A stretch of DNA of 64,000 nucleotides from JAQUGA01 sp964521105 (GTDB lineage Bacteria; Bacteroidota; Bacteroidia; Bacteroidales; WCHB1-69). The stretch spans positions 6,006-70,005 of the forward strand of contig CAZFPO010000004.1 of assembly GCA_964521105.1 (NCBI GenBank), given 5' to 3'. A program made the translations under genes and the position numbers. Shown here one piece after another: positions 38,937 through 47,918 of this stretch (position 1 is its first letter; each line of letters starts with the position of its first letter). The notes under the pieces are model-generated. The model worked only from the letters and a program-made list of their open reading frames with translations, was not told the origin of the DNA and ran no database searches.

Positions 38937-39569
38937 ATGAACATACTCGACAATCTTAAAGCATTGATTATTAAACTAAACCAAAACAATAATTATCATC
39001 CACATAATGAATTTAATCCTTTATTAAATAGGAATACACTCGAAAACAACTTAATGAATGATTCAAAACCAATTAATAGCGCTGTGGTTTTAATATTATT
39101 TAATAAAAATTCTACTACTTATTCCATTTTGATTAAACGATCAAATTACGAGGGTAAGCATAGCGGACAAATTGCACTGCCAGGTGGAAAATATGAAAAC
39201 TCCGACCATAACACAAAAAACACTGCTATTAGAGAAGTTTATGAAGAATTAGGAATTAATATTTTGGAAAATCAAATAATTGGTGAATTAAACAGCATTT
39301 ACATACCAATTAGCAATTTTAACGTTTTTCCTTATGTTGCATTTATTGATGAACCAACTATTACTATTAATAAGTTTGAGGTTGAAGAATGTATAATTTA
39401 TCCTATCTCCGATTTAATTAACCCTAAGTCTATAACTAATATTAACCTGAAAATTAATAATGACACTATAAAAGCTCCAGCATTTAAAATAAAAAATCAT
39501 GAAGTTTGGGGTGCAACCTCCATGATTTTAAATGACTTTAAATATCGAATTATTGATTCGATAACGTAA
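38937..39569 (+). CDS. Nudix hydrolase, CoA pyrophosphatase (YeaB/NudL) type
   Basis: 210 residues. The Nudix box region GGKYENSDHNTKNTAIREVY..ELG is preceded by RSNYEGKHSGQIALPGG, which matches the UPF0035 pattern of CoA diphosphatases. These cleave coenzyme A to 3',5'-ADP and phosphopantetheine. One conserved Glu position of the box is Asp here, as in the YeaB family. Soluble. Monocistronic. Confidence 0.85.
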   Translation: MNILDNLKALIIKLNQNNNYHPHNEFNPLLNRNTLENNLMNDSKPINSAVVLILFNKNSTTYSILIKRSNYEGKHSGQIALPGGKYENSDHNTKNTAIREVYEELGINILENQIIGELNSIYIPISNFNVFPYVAFIDEPTITINKFEVEECIIYPISDLINPKSITNINLKINNDTIKAPAFKIKNHEVWGATSMILNDFKYRIIDSIT

Positions 39570-39580
39570 GTTTTTTTTAA

Positions 39581-39748
39581 TTAATTTACTAATACATCAA
39601 ATTCTCCAATTAATGATGATTTTTTTACACTTAGTGCCGAAGCATAACCTAAAACAAACATCAATTTAAATTTCGACACTTTCATTTTTCGATAATCAAT
39701 GTACGCTGATTTTTTTTCGGATTTTAAAGAAGGATAAAATTCACTCAT
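39581..39748 (-). CDS. Possible small protein (55 residues)
   Basis: An open frame from ATG at 39748 to TAA at 39581, sequence beginning MSEFYPSLKSEKKSAYIDYR and ending GEFDVLVN. It is Lys/Ser-rich at the N-terminus and has a moderately hydrophobic middle (FKLMFVLGYASALSV, about 27-40). It fills an otherwise empty 311-bp stretch between the Nudix gene and the ECF sigma factor gene. No homolog is recognised and no promoter is clear, so it could be a chance frame. Confidence 0.35.
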   Translation of the reverse strand: MSEFYPSLKSEKKSAYIDYRKMKVSKFKLMFVLGYASALSVKKSSLIGEFDVLVN

Positions 39749-39820
39749 AGGCAATTTTTATTAATTTTTATGTTATGATTTTTAAACGCACTTTAGTTTC
39801 TTTTATTGTATTGTAGACGT

Positions 39821-39856
39821 AAAAAAAGTTGAACGTTAATTTTCAACTTTTTTTTT
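39821..39856 (-). terminator. Bidirectional-looking terminator after the ECF sigma factor gene
   Basis: A hairpin AAAAAAAGTTGAA / TTCAACTTTTTTT with an eight-base loop. It has a T run on either strand. It is 25 bp past the sigma factor stop on the minus strand. Confidence 0.75.
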
Positions 39857-39880
39857 AATCTTATAACTAATAAATTGTAC

Positions 39881-40465
39881 TTAGAAATTTAAAACAATCT
39901 CTTTTTCATTTATAATCTTTCGTAAGTTAATTAATGCATACCTCATTCTTCCAAGTGCTGTATTTATGCTTACATTAGTTTGTTCGGCAATATCTTTAAA
40001 ACTCATATCCTGAAAATGCCTCATATACATAACTTCGCGTTGCTCTTCGGGTAGAAATTGCAATAAATTTTTAACGTCGGTGTGAATTTGATTCATTATT
40101 ATTTTATCCTCAATTGAAAGCTCTTGACCGTAAATAACATCAAAAATATCAAAATCGTCATCGCTTTCAACGATAGGCATACGATTATTTCTTCTAAAAT
40201 AATCTATGCTTAAATTGTGAGCAATCCGCAATATCCATTGAATAAACTTACCCTCTTCGTTATACTTTCCAGATTTTACGGTGTGAATAACTTTTAAAAA
40301 GGTATCTTGATAAATATCGTCTGCAATATCACGATTATTTACTATCATCATAATATAGCCAAAAACTTTTTTGCTATAACGATTAATTAATACTTCAATT
40401 GAGTGATTATTCCCTTTAATATACTCTTGTATTAATTGATTATCGGTTATCTCATGATTTTTCAT
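39881..40465 (-). CDS. ECF-type RNA polymerase sigma factor
   Basis: 194 residues from the ATG at 40465 (MKNHEITDNQLIQEYIKG). The frame continues to an ATG at 40549, but that codon lies inside the promoter -7 box, so the shorter start is chosen. Region 2 is at about 10-85 (YQDTFLKVIHTV, WILRIAHNLSIDYFRRN) and region 4 at about 125-185 (LLQFLPEEQREVMYMRHFQDMSFKDIAEQTNVSINTALGRMRYA). No anti-sigma factor gene is adjacent. The start is preceded by AAAGGAG with a six-base gap to the ATG, an unusual Shine-Dalgarno for this phylum. Confidence 0.92.
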   Translation of the reverse strand: MKNHEITDNQLIQEYIKGNNHSIEVLINRYSKKVFGYIMMIVNNRDIADDIYQDTFLKVIHTVKSGKYNEEGKFIQWILRIAHNLSIDYFRRNNRMPIVESDDDFDIFDVIYGQELSIEDKIIMNQIHTDVKNLLQFLPEEQREVMYMRHFQDMSFKDIAEQTNVSINTALGRMRYALINLRKIINEKEIVLNF

Positions 40466-40546
40466 GACATGCTCCTTTCTTTTTAGTTTATTTGAAAAGA
40501 GTAGAAATTTTACCGATAATCCTCCTTTGTTAGTTGTTATTAAATG

Positions 40547-40577
40547 CAAAAATACAACAATTTTTAAGATTTGTCAA
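40547..40577 (-). promoter_or_regulatory. Promoter of the ECF sigma factor gene
   Basis: On the minus strand, TTG (40577-40575), 20 nt, TATTTTTG (40554-40547). The -33 box shares bases 40570-40577 (TTTGTCAA) with the divergent uvrA promoter. The leader is about 75 nt and carries two AAAGGAG-type motifs (about 40520-40528 and 40473-40479). Confidence 0.6.
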
Positions 40578-40597
40578 GTATTTATTGTGTATTTTTG
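40570..40597 (+). promoter_or_regulatory. Promoter of uvrA
   Basis: TTTG (40570-40573), 16 nt, TATTTTTG (40590-40597). The uvrA start codon is 39 bp downstream. It is mirror-symmetric with the sigma factor promoter around base 40574. Confidence 0.6.
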
Positions 40598-40635
40598 TAC
40601 CCCAATCAATACCACTTACATCTATATTGCTGATT

Positions 40636-43452
40636 ATGAGCGAAATAATTTTAAAAAAAAATAATTTTATTTTTATAAAAGGTGCACGCGTTAACAATTT
40701 AAAAAACATTTGTGTTAATATTCCTATAAATAAATTCGTAGTTATTACTGGATTATCTGGTTCTGGGAAATCTTCTTTAGCTTTTGACACACTTTATGCC
40801 GAAGGTCAACGAAGATATGTTGAAAGTTTAAGTTCTTATGCACGACAGTTTTTAGATAGAATTGCAAAACCTAATGTTGAGCAAATAAATGGCATTCCAC
40901 CTGCTATTGCGATACAGCAAAAAACAAATACTCGTAATCCTCGTTCTACGGTTGGAACTTCTTCTGAAATTTATGAATATCTTAAATTATTATACGCTCG
41001 AGTTGGAAAAACCTACTCTCCTATTTCAAATAACATTGTAAAACGACACACCATTGAAGATGTAATTAATTTTTTAAATGAACAAAATCCACATTCTACA
41101 ATTTTTATTTATTCAAATATAAATCCAAAACAAAACAGAAATATTACTGAGGAACTAAAAGTATTGCTTCAAACCGGTTACAGCAGGGTTTTATATAAAA
41201 GTGAAGTGATTAAAATTGACCAAGTATTGTCGTCTTCTTTCGATATTAAAAAAAACGATATAAAACTCTTGATTGACAGAATTAGACTTGATTCTGAGCA
41301 AAATGGAAGTAATAGAATTACAGACTCGATTGAAACAGCATTTTTTGAAGGTAACGGTAGTTGTTTTATAAAAGTAATAGAAGACAATTCTGATAAAATT
41401 ATTGATATTGGGTTTAATAATCGATTCGAGATAGATGGAATTTCATTTGAAGAACCTAGTGTAAATTTATTTAGTTTCAATAATCCTTATGGAGCTTGCA
41501 AAACTTGTGAAGGATTTGGAAGCACAATTGGGATAGATGAAGACTTAGTTTTTCCAGATAAAACAAAATCGGTATTTGATGATGCTATTTCATGTTGGAA
41601 ATTTGATAGCACCAAAGAATGGAAAGATAAACTTTTAAAAACAGCCTATCAATTTAATTTCCCCATTCATCGCTCAATCGAAAATTTAAGTCCAGAGGAA
41701 TACAAGTTATTATGGACTGGTAACTCATTTTTTTATGGAATAAACAAATTTTTCGAGCACCTCGAAGAGCATAATTACAAGATTCAAAATCGAGTTTTTA
41801 TTTCCCGATTTCGTGGTAAAACTGTTTGTCCTGAATGTAAGGGAAGCAGACTTAGGTCGGATGCACAATTTGTAAAAATAAAAGGCAAATCAATTACCGA
41901 CATCGTATTAATGTCGATAAATGATTGTTTGCATTTTTTTGAAAATGTTGAATTTATTGAAGAATACGATAGAAAAGTTTCAGAACGATTAATTATTGAA
42001 ATAACGAATCGACTAAAGCTGATTAATGATATTGGGTTGGGATATTTAACGTTGAATCGATTATCAAATACACTATCGGGTGGAGAAACACAACGCTTAA
42101 ATATTGCCGCAGCAATTGGAAGCAGTTTAGTAGGATCTATGTACATATTAGACGAGCCTAGTGTTGGATTACACCCTCGTGACACACAAAAATTAATTAA
42201 AATTTTAAAACGACTTCGCGATATCGGAAATAGTGTAATCGTGGTTGAACATGATGAAGATATTATTAAAGAAGCCGACCATATTATTGATATTGGTCCA
42301 GATGCTGGAAGGCTTGGCGGAAATATTGTTTATGAAGGTAATTTTTCCAATTTAATCAAATCGGAAACTCACACTGCCTTGTATCTTAGTGGTCGCAAAA
42401 TCATTCCAATTCCAAAATCGAGGAGAAAATGGAAAAATTTTATTACTATTAATGGTGCACGTGAAAATAATTTAAAAAACATTACCGTTAAAATTCCTTT
42501 AAATTGCATTACAGTTTTTACTGGAGTAAGTGGTTCAGGTAAAACCACACTAGTTAAAAAAACTTTATTCATAGGACTAAAACGAATAAAAGGAGGAATT
42601 GCCGAAAAAGCAGGAAAGCATTCTGATATTTCGGGAGATATTAATGAAATAAAAAATATTGAACTTGTAGATCAAAATCCCATTGGTCGTTCATCTCGTT
42701 CCAATCCAGCTACATTTATTAAAGCATTTGATGATATTAGAGAGTTTTTTTCTGATATTCCAACTGCAAAAGTTAGAGGTTATAAACCTGGTTATTTTTC
42801 GTTTAACGTTGCTGGAGGAAGATGCGATGAATGTGAAGGTGAAGGAGTTGTTAGAATTGAAATGCAATTTATGTCTGATGTAGAATTAGTTTGTGATAGT
42901 TGCAAAGGTAAACGATATAAAGATGATGTGTTAGAAATTAAATATAATGATTGTTCTATATCGGACATACTTGATATGACGGTTAACCATGCCATAGAGT
43001 TTTTTAAACAAGCAAAACAAACAAGTGCAACTAAACGAATAATTGACAAACTGATTCCTTTACAAAATGTTGGACTTGGATATTTAAAAATGGGGCAATC
43101 TTCAAGCTCTTTATCAGGTGGAGAAGCCCAACGATTAAAACTTGCTTCCTTTTTAACAAAAGGTTCAAACTCACTCCCTACCCTTTTTATTTTAGATGAA
43201 CCCACAACTGGACTTCATATTCATGATATTTCTAAATTAAGTTATGCGTTTGATTTATTAATTGAACAAGGACATAGTATTGTCATAGTTGAGCATAACC
43301 AAGAAGTTATAAAATGTGCCGATTGGGTGATTGATTTAGGACCAGAGGGAGGAGAAAAAGGTGGAAATATTGTATTTGAAGGTACTCCTGAAGAATTAAT
43401 CAATGTCAAAGAGTCGCATACAGGCAAACACTTATTATCCAAGTTTCAATAA
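40636..43452 (+). CDS. uvrA: UvrABC excinuclease subunit A
   Basis: 938 residues from the ATG at 40636; an in-frame upstream ATG at 40534 precedes the promoter and is rejected. Two ABC modules: Walker A GLSGSGKSS and GVSGSGKTT, signatures TLSGGETQRLNIA and SLSGGEAQRLKLA, Walker B YILDEPSVGLHPRD and FILDEPTTGLH. The second zinc module is complete (CDECEGEG..CDSCKGKRY). In the first, only the second CxxC (GACKTCEGFG) is seen; the first CxxC present in E. coli is replaced around FNNRFEIDGISF. UvrA recognises bulky DNA lesions for nucleotide excision repair. Confidence 0.96.
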   Translation: MSEIILKKNNFIFIKGARVNNLKNICVNIPINKFVVITGLSGSGKSSLAFDTLYAEGQRRYVESLSSYARQFLDRIAKPNVEQINGIPPAIAIQQKTNTRNPRSTVGTSSEIYEYLKLLYARVGKTYSPISNNIVKRHTIEDVINFLNEQNPHSTIFIYSNINPKQNRNITEELKVLLQTGYSRVLYKSEVIKIDQVLSSSFDIKKNDIKLLIDRIRLDSEQNGSNRITDSIETAFFEGNGSCFIKVIEDNSDKIIDIGFNNRFEIDGISFEEPSVNLFSFNNPYGACKTCEGFGSTIGIDEDLVFPDKTKSVFDDAISCWKFDSTKEWKDKLLKTAYQFNFPIHRSIENLSPEEYKLLWTGNSFFYGINKFFEHLEEHNYKIQNRVFISRFRGKTVCPECKGSRLRSDAQFVKIKGKSITDIVLMSINDCLHFFENVEFIEEYDRKVSERLIIEITNRLKLINDIGLGYLTLNRLSNTLSGGETQRLNIAAAIGSSLVGSMYILDEPSVGLHPRDTQKLIKILKRLRDIGNSVIVVEHDEDIIKEADHIIDIGPDAGRLGGNIVYEGNFSNLIKSETHTALYLSGRKIIPIPKSRRKWKNFITINGARENNLKNITVKIPLNCITVFTGVSGSGKTTLVKKTLFIGLKRIKGGIAEKAGKHSDISGDINEIKNIELVDQNPIGRSSRSNPATFIKAFDDIREFFSDIPTAKVRGYKPGYFSFNVAGGRCDECEGEGVVRIEMQFMSDVELVCDSCKGKRYKDDVLEIKYNDCSISDILDMTVNHAIEFFKQAKQTSATKRIIDKLIPLQNVGLGYLKMGQSSSSLSGGEAQRLKLASFLTKGSNSLPTLFILDEPTTGLHIHDISKLSYAFDLLIEQGHSIVIVEHNQEVIKCADWVIDLGPEGGEKGGNIVFEGTPEELINVKESHTGKHLLSKFQ

Positions 43453-43453
43453 A

Positions 43454-43484
43454 AAAAGTGCCTAAATTATTTAGGCACTTTTTA
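43454..43484. terminator. Bidirectional terminator between uvrA and floA
   Basis: A hairpin AAAAAGTGCCTAAAT / TTTAGGCACTTTTT placed 2 bp after uvrA and 35 bp after the convergent floA stop. T runs exist on both strands. Confidence 0.85.
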
Positions 43485-43518
43485 AAATCAATTGTACACA
43501 ATTACCAATCAACAGTTA

Positions 43519-44496
43519 TTACCCCTTTTTAGTTCCAGGATTTTTAACGATTGAATCTCTCATCGTTGTATCAGCCTTAATATTTTCCATTTTATAGTAA
43601 TCCATGATTCCTAAATTACCTGATCGAAATGCTTCCGCGATCGCTTTTGGAACTTCAGCTTCAGCTTCGATTACCTTTGCACGAGCTTCTTGAGCTTTTG
43701 CTAACATTTCTTGTTCAAGAGCAACAGCCATTGCTCTACGTTCTTCGGCTTTAGCCTGAGCAATATTTTTATCGGCACTTGCTTGATCCATTTGAAGAAT
43801 GGCACCAATATTTTTACCCACATCAATATCTGCAATATCAATGGATAAAATCTCGAATGCTGTACCAGAATCTAATCCTTTTTGAAGTACAACTTTTGAA
43901 ATGCTATCAGGGTTTTCGAGCACTTCTTTGTGTGATAAGGCAGAACCAATAGCTGAAACAATACCTTCGCCAACACGAGCTATAACAGTATCTTCACCAG
44001 CACCACCAACTAATTGACGAATATTTGCACGAACCGTAACACGAGCTTTGGCAATTAATTGAATACCATCTTTTGCAACAGCTGCAACAGGAGGTGTGTT
44101 TATTACCTTAGGATTAACCGACATTTGGACCGCTTCAAACACATCACGACCGGCTAAGTCAATAGCAGTAGCTGATTTAAAACTTAATTCAATATTCGCT
44201 TTGTCAGCCGAAATTAAAGCATTTACAACTCGTTGAACACGACCACCGGCAAGATAATGTGCCTCCAATTCATTTCTATTTAAAGGAACTCCTGCTTTTG
44301 TTCCAATAATTAATGAATTTACAATAACAGATGGTGGCACCTTTCTCCATCTCATTAAAATTAGTTGAACTAATGAAATTCTAACTCCCGACACAAGAGC
44401 CGAAAACCATAATCCTATTGGAACCATCCATAAGAATAGCCATAAAATTATAATAACTCCTACAGCAATAGCTGCAAACATTCCTAAATCATTCAT
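43519..44496 (-). CDS. floA: Flotillin-like protein FloA
   Basis: 325 residues of the FloA (YqfA, UPF0365) family. An N-terminal membrane hairpin (about 8-35) is followed by the conserved segment ISLVQLILMRWRKVPPSVIV, an SPFH-like domain, and a helical Ala/Glu-rich coiled coil (about 225-300, AQAKAEERRAMAVALEQEM). FloA scaffolds membrane microdomains. It lies 5 bp downstream of the nfeD-like gene, the classic partner arrangement. Confidence 0.93.
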   Translation of the reverse strand: MNDLGMFAAIAVGVIIILWLFLWMVPIGLWFSALVSGVRISLVQLILMRWRKVPPSVIVNSLIIGTKAGVPLNRNELEAHYLAGGRVQRVVNALISADKANIELSFKSATAIDLAGRDVFEAVQMSVNPKVINTPPVAAVAKDGIQLIAKARVTVRANIRQLVGGAGEDTVIARVGEGIVSAIGSALSHKEVLENPDSISKVVLQKGLDSGTAFEILSIDIADIDVGKNIGAILQMDQASADKNIAQAKAEERRAMAVALEQEMLAKAQEARAKVIEAEAEVPKAIAEAFRSGNLGIMDYYKMENIKADTTMRDSIVKNPGTKKG

Positions 44497-44501
44497 ATTG
44501 G

Positions 44502-44969
44502 TTAATTTTTGGGTTTAACAATTATTTTATTTTTATTAATTTTAATAACAACTATTTCGGTATTGGGGTCAACAAACAAGCCCTGAGTGTCAACTTCAAA
44601 AATTTCATCATTTAGTCGAGCTTTTCCACTTGGTGCAAGTCGTGATATTGTAATTCCTTCGGTTCCAATTTCAACTTTATGTTCGTCTATTTCATTAACC
44701 TTAGAATCGATATTTGTATTTAACATTAACTTTCGCCAAGTTTTTGTTCGAAGCGAAATGACAATTAAAATTAATAAAAAGAGTATGGTGGATATCAATG
44801 TAATATTGCCTGCAATCGTGCCGTATTGATAATATGCTTCATAAATTCCAAATATTAGGCTAGAAAAACCAAAAATACCAACTACACCAAAACCCGGTAT
44901 AACAAATATTTCGAGAATCAAAGCTACAATTCCTATTAAAATAAAAAATACTATTATTCCCCAGCTCAT
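44502..44969 (-). CDS. NfeD-like membrane protein
   Basis: 155 residues. Three N-terminal membrane helices (about 5-100) with the NfeD pattern EIFVIPGFGVVGIFG, then a C-terminal OB-fold domain (GTEGITISRLAPSGKARLNDEIFEVDTQG). NfeD proteins are encoded next to flotillins or stomatins and are thought to act with them in membrane organisation. Between clpS and floA with gaps of 6 and 5 bp, so all three are likely one transcript. Confidence 0.9.
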   Translation of the reverse strand: MSWGIIVFFILIGIVALILEIFVIPGFGVVGIFGFSSLIFGIYEAYYQYGTIAGNITLISTILFLLILIVISLRTKTWRKLMLNTNIDSKVNEIDEHKVEIGTEGITISRLAPSGKARLNDEIFEVDTQGLFVDPNTEIVVIKINKNKIIVKPKN

Positions 44970-44975
44970 ATTTTT

Positions 44976-45248
44976 TTACTGTATTTCGGCAATTAAGCCT
45001 CGTTTGTTAATGGAGTTATACATCGGTTTTAACACTTTTTTATCCCCTTGTTTAACCGAGCATTTTCCTCTATAATGAGCTATCCATGCACATTGCTCAG
45101 CTTGTAAGGGTTCATGATTACAAATATCAACAAGTGTTTCAACCACATAATCAAAGGTGTTAAAATCATCGTTAAATAAAATTAGTTGAGACATTGATTT
45201 GGAATCAACGTCAGAACTAATATTTGTTTGTGTTTTTTCCTTAATCAT
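44976..45248 (-). CDS. clpS: ATP-dependent Clp protease adaptor ClpS
   Basis: 90 residues. The core LILFNDDFNTFDYVVETLVDICNH... AEQCAWIAHYRGKC is the ClpS substrate-binding fold, with N-D-D and the His that hold the N-degron amino group. ClpS delivers proteins with destabilising N-terminal residues to ClpAP/ClpCP. First gene of clpS-nfeD-floA, 71 bp after lon. Confidence 0.9.
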   Translation of the reverse strand: MIKEKTQTNISSDVDSKSMSQLILFNDDFNTFDYVVETLVDICNHEPLQAEQCAWIAHYRGKCSVKQGDKKVLKPMYNSINKRGLIAEIQ

Positions 45249-45268
45249 AAATTTTAAAATAGATGTTT

Positions 45269-45276
45269 CAAATATA
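45269..45276 (-). promoter_or_regulatory. Candidate -7 box for clpS-nfeD-floA
   Basis: TATATTTG on the minus strand, in the 71-bp gap between lon and clpS, 21 bp before the clpS start. The -33 element is unclear. Confidence 0.4.
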
Positions 45277-45319
45277 ATACTTTTTTATTTAAAAAAGAAA
45301 AAAATAAAATAATTTTATT

Positions 45320-47770
45320 TTAAATTGTGATAGGGATACCGTCTACTTTTTCAGTTAGGGCAAGCTTAACTACTTCGTCCATTGTTTCTACAAAAAAGAA
45401 GTTTAAATCTTTTCTATATTTTTCTTCAATTTCAAGAATATCTTTTTCATTTTCTTTGCTGAGTATAATTTTAAAAATTGAAGCACGTCGCGCAGCTAAC
45501 ATTTTTTCTTTAATTCCACCAACCGGCAGAACTTTTCCACGAAGGGTAATTTCGCCTGTCATGGCAAAATTGAAATTTACAATTTTTCGAGTTAAAGCCG
45601 AAACCATCGCAGTTAAAAGTGTAATTCCCGCAGATGGACCATCTTTTGGAGTAGCTCCTTCGGGTACATGAATATGTACATTAACTTTTTCGAGAAACTC
45701 AATAGGTATTCCAAAATCTTGACTATGTGATTTTATGTATTCAAATGCTATGGTAGCCGATTCCTTCATCACATCGCCTAAGTTTCCGGTAATAGACAAC
45801 ATTCCTTTTCCACGACTTACCGATGCTTCTACAAATAATATTTCTCCTCCAACCGATGTCCATGCTAAGCCAACAGCTACGCCAGAAATAGATTGCTTCA
45901 AGGCTTTTTCTCGTTTAAACATCGGTGGACCCATGACTTTTTCTATTTCTTCGACACTAAATTTTGGAACAAAAAACTCGTCCATTGCTTTAAAACGAGC
46001 TTTAGAACGTATCATTTTTGCAACATTTCGTTCTAAACTTCTAACTCCCGATTCGAGAGTATAATCGTTGATTAATTTTTGAATAACCGAAGAAGAAAAA
46101 TTCACATCTGATTTATTTAAGCCGTGTTCAATAAGTTGCTTAGGGATTAAGTGATTTTTAGCTATAAATTCTTTTTCTTCCATCGAATAGCCAGAAATTT
46201 CAATAATTTCCATTCTATCGCGAAGAGCTGGATGAATAGTGTTTAAATTATTTGCGGTAGCTATAAATAAAACTTTTGATAAGTCAAATCCTGTTTCAAG
46301 AAAATTATCATAAAATGAGCTATTTTGTTCAGGGTCAAGAACTTCTAACAAAGCTGCTGAAGGATCTCCGTTAATGTTCATTCCTAGCACTTTATCTATT
46401 TCGTCTAACACAAATACTGGATTTGCTGATTTAGCTTTTTTAATATTTTGAATAACTCTGCCAGGCATAGCCCCGATATATGTTTTGCGATGTCCTCTAA
46501 TTTCCGATTCATCACGTAAACCACCTAATGAAACCCTGATATATTTTCGTCCTAAGGCATTTGCAATGGATTTACCAAGTGATGTTTTACCAACCCCTGG
46601 CGGACCATACAAACATAAAATAGGCGATTTCATATCCCCTTTAAGTTTAAGAACTGCCAAATAGTCAATAATTCTATCTTTAACTTTTTCTAATCCGTAA
46701 TGGTCTTTATCTAAAACTTTTCGACAATGTTTTAAATCTAAATTATCAACTGTAAATTCTTGCCAAGGTAATTCCACAAAAGTTTCTAAATAATTTACCT
46801 GAACCGAATAATCGGGCGATTGAACATTTAATCGGCTTAATTTTTTAAGTTCTTTATCAAATATTTCCGCTGTTTCTTTATCCCATTTTTTTAAGGATGC
46901 ACGTTCTTTAAAACTCTTTATTGATTCTTCGATTGGATTACCACCAAGCTCTTCCTGAATAGTTTTCAGTTGTTGTGAAAGAAAATAGTCGCGTTGTTGT
47001 TTATCGATATCAATTTTCACCTTTCGTTGAATACTATTTTTAAGTTCTAAAAGTTCCAACTCACGAGACAATAAGCCTAAAACCTCGGATGCACAGATTA
47101 TTATATTGTTCATTTCTAATAATCGCTGTTTTTCTTGAATATCAGCGGTTAAATTAGAAGATACAAAATTTATAAGATATTGAGAAGTTTCAATATTTTT
47201 TATAGCAAAAGCAGCATCTGAAGGTATGTTTGGAGAATTTTCAATAATTTGCAGTGAAAGATCTTTAAGCGATGAAATAGTTGCTTTAAAATCACGATTA
47301 TTTAGGGCTTGTTTGTTATTAACAACCATCTCAAAAACCTCAACTTTAGCCATGTGATATGGCTCGGTTTGGATTATTTCAACAATTTGAAATTTTTTAA
47401 TACCTTGAATAATAATAGTAGTGCTTCCATCAGGCATTTGTAATGATTTGATTATACGAGCAAGGGTCCCAATTTTATATAAATCATCGGCACTAGGATC
47501 TTCAATATTTTGATCGCGTTGGGTTACTACTCCCACAAGTTTTTCAGTTTTATAATAATCTTTTACTAATTGAATTGATTTATCGCGACCCACAGTAATT
47601 GGGATAACAACACCTGGGAAAAGCACGGTATTTCGAAGTGGTAAAATTGGCAATAATTCGGGCATTGGAGTATTGCTAATAAAATCTTCATCTTCGGCAC
47701 TTAAAAGAGGTATAAATTCAGCATCATTACTTAAAATGTCAGAAAGTTCAAAAAGGGATTTATTTTTCAT
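45320..47770 (-). CDS. lon: ATP-dependent protease Lon
   Basis: 816 residues. LON substrate-binding domain at about 35-245 (LPILPLRNTVLFPGVVIPITV), AAA module with Walker A GPPGVGKTSLGKSIA and GLRDESEIRGHRKTYIGAMPGR, and C-terminal serine protease domain with catalytic Ser in KDGPSAGITL and Lys further on in VLPVGGIKEKMLAARR. It degrades misfolded and regulatory proteins in the cytoplasm. A candidate TAAATTTG -7 box is on the minus strand at 47869-47862. Confidence 0.96.
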   Translation of the reverse strand: MKNKSLFELSDILSNDAEFIPLLSAEDEDFISNTPMPELLPILPLRNTVLFPGVVIPITVGRDKSIQLVKDYYKTEKLVGVVTQRDQNIEDPSADDLYKIGTLARIIKSLQMPDGSTTIIIQGIKKFQIVEIIQTEPYHMAKVEVFEMVVNNKQALNNRDFKATISSLKDLSLQIIENSPNIPSDAAFAIKNIETSQYLINFVSSNLTADIQEKQRLLEMNNIIICASEVLGLLSRELELLELKNSIQRKVKIDIDKQQRDYFLSQQLKTIQEELGGNPIEESIKSFKERASLKKWDKETAEIFDKELKKLSRLNVQSPDYSVQVNYLETFVELPWQEFTVDNLDLKHCRKVLDKDHYGLEKVKDRIIDYLAVLKLKGDMKSPILCLYGPPGVGKTSLGKSIANALGRKYIRVSLGGLRDESEIRGHRKTYIGAMPGRVIQNIKKAKSANPVFVLDEIDKVLGMNINGDPSAALLEVLDPEQNSSFYDNFLETGFDLSKVLFIATANNLNTIHPALRDRMEIIEISGYSMEEKEFIAKNHLIPKQLIEHGLNKSDVNFSSSVIQKLINDYTLESGVRSLERNVAKMIRSKARFKAMDEFFVPKFSVEEIEKVMGPPMFKREKALKQSISGVAVGLAWTSVGGEILFVEASVSRGKGMLSITGNLGDVMKESATIAFEYIKSHSQDFGIPIEFLEKVNVHIHVPEGATPKDGPSAGITLLTAMVSALTRKIVNFNFAMTGEITLRGKVLPVGGIKEKMLAARRASIFKIILSKENEKDILEIEEKYRKDLNFFFVETMDEVVKLALTEKVDGIPITI

Positions 47771-47918
47771 TTAAAAATTTCAGTTTATGGTTGATAATAA
47801 AAGCGACATTTTGTCATATATCTTTTGAAATATATAAAAAATATCTCAAAACTTAATAAGCCAAATTTAATACCAACGATTAAAAATGCTTATTAACATG
47901 AAAAAAAGTCAGTTAACA

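Noticed and set aside
40534..40635. Longer UvrA N-terminus from the ATG at 40534
   Set aside because: It would include the promoter of the gene, and the added residues are not UvrA-like; the ATG at 40636 gives the standard start.
45301..45321. Perfect 21-bp A/T-only palindrome at the end of lon
   Set aside because: It consists solely of A and T in a very AT-rich background, lacks a GC stem and overlaps the lon stop, so chance is the simplest explanation.
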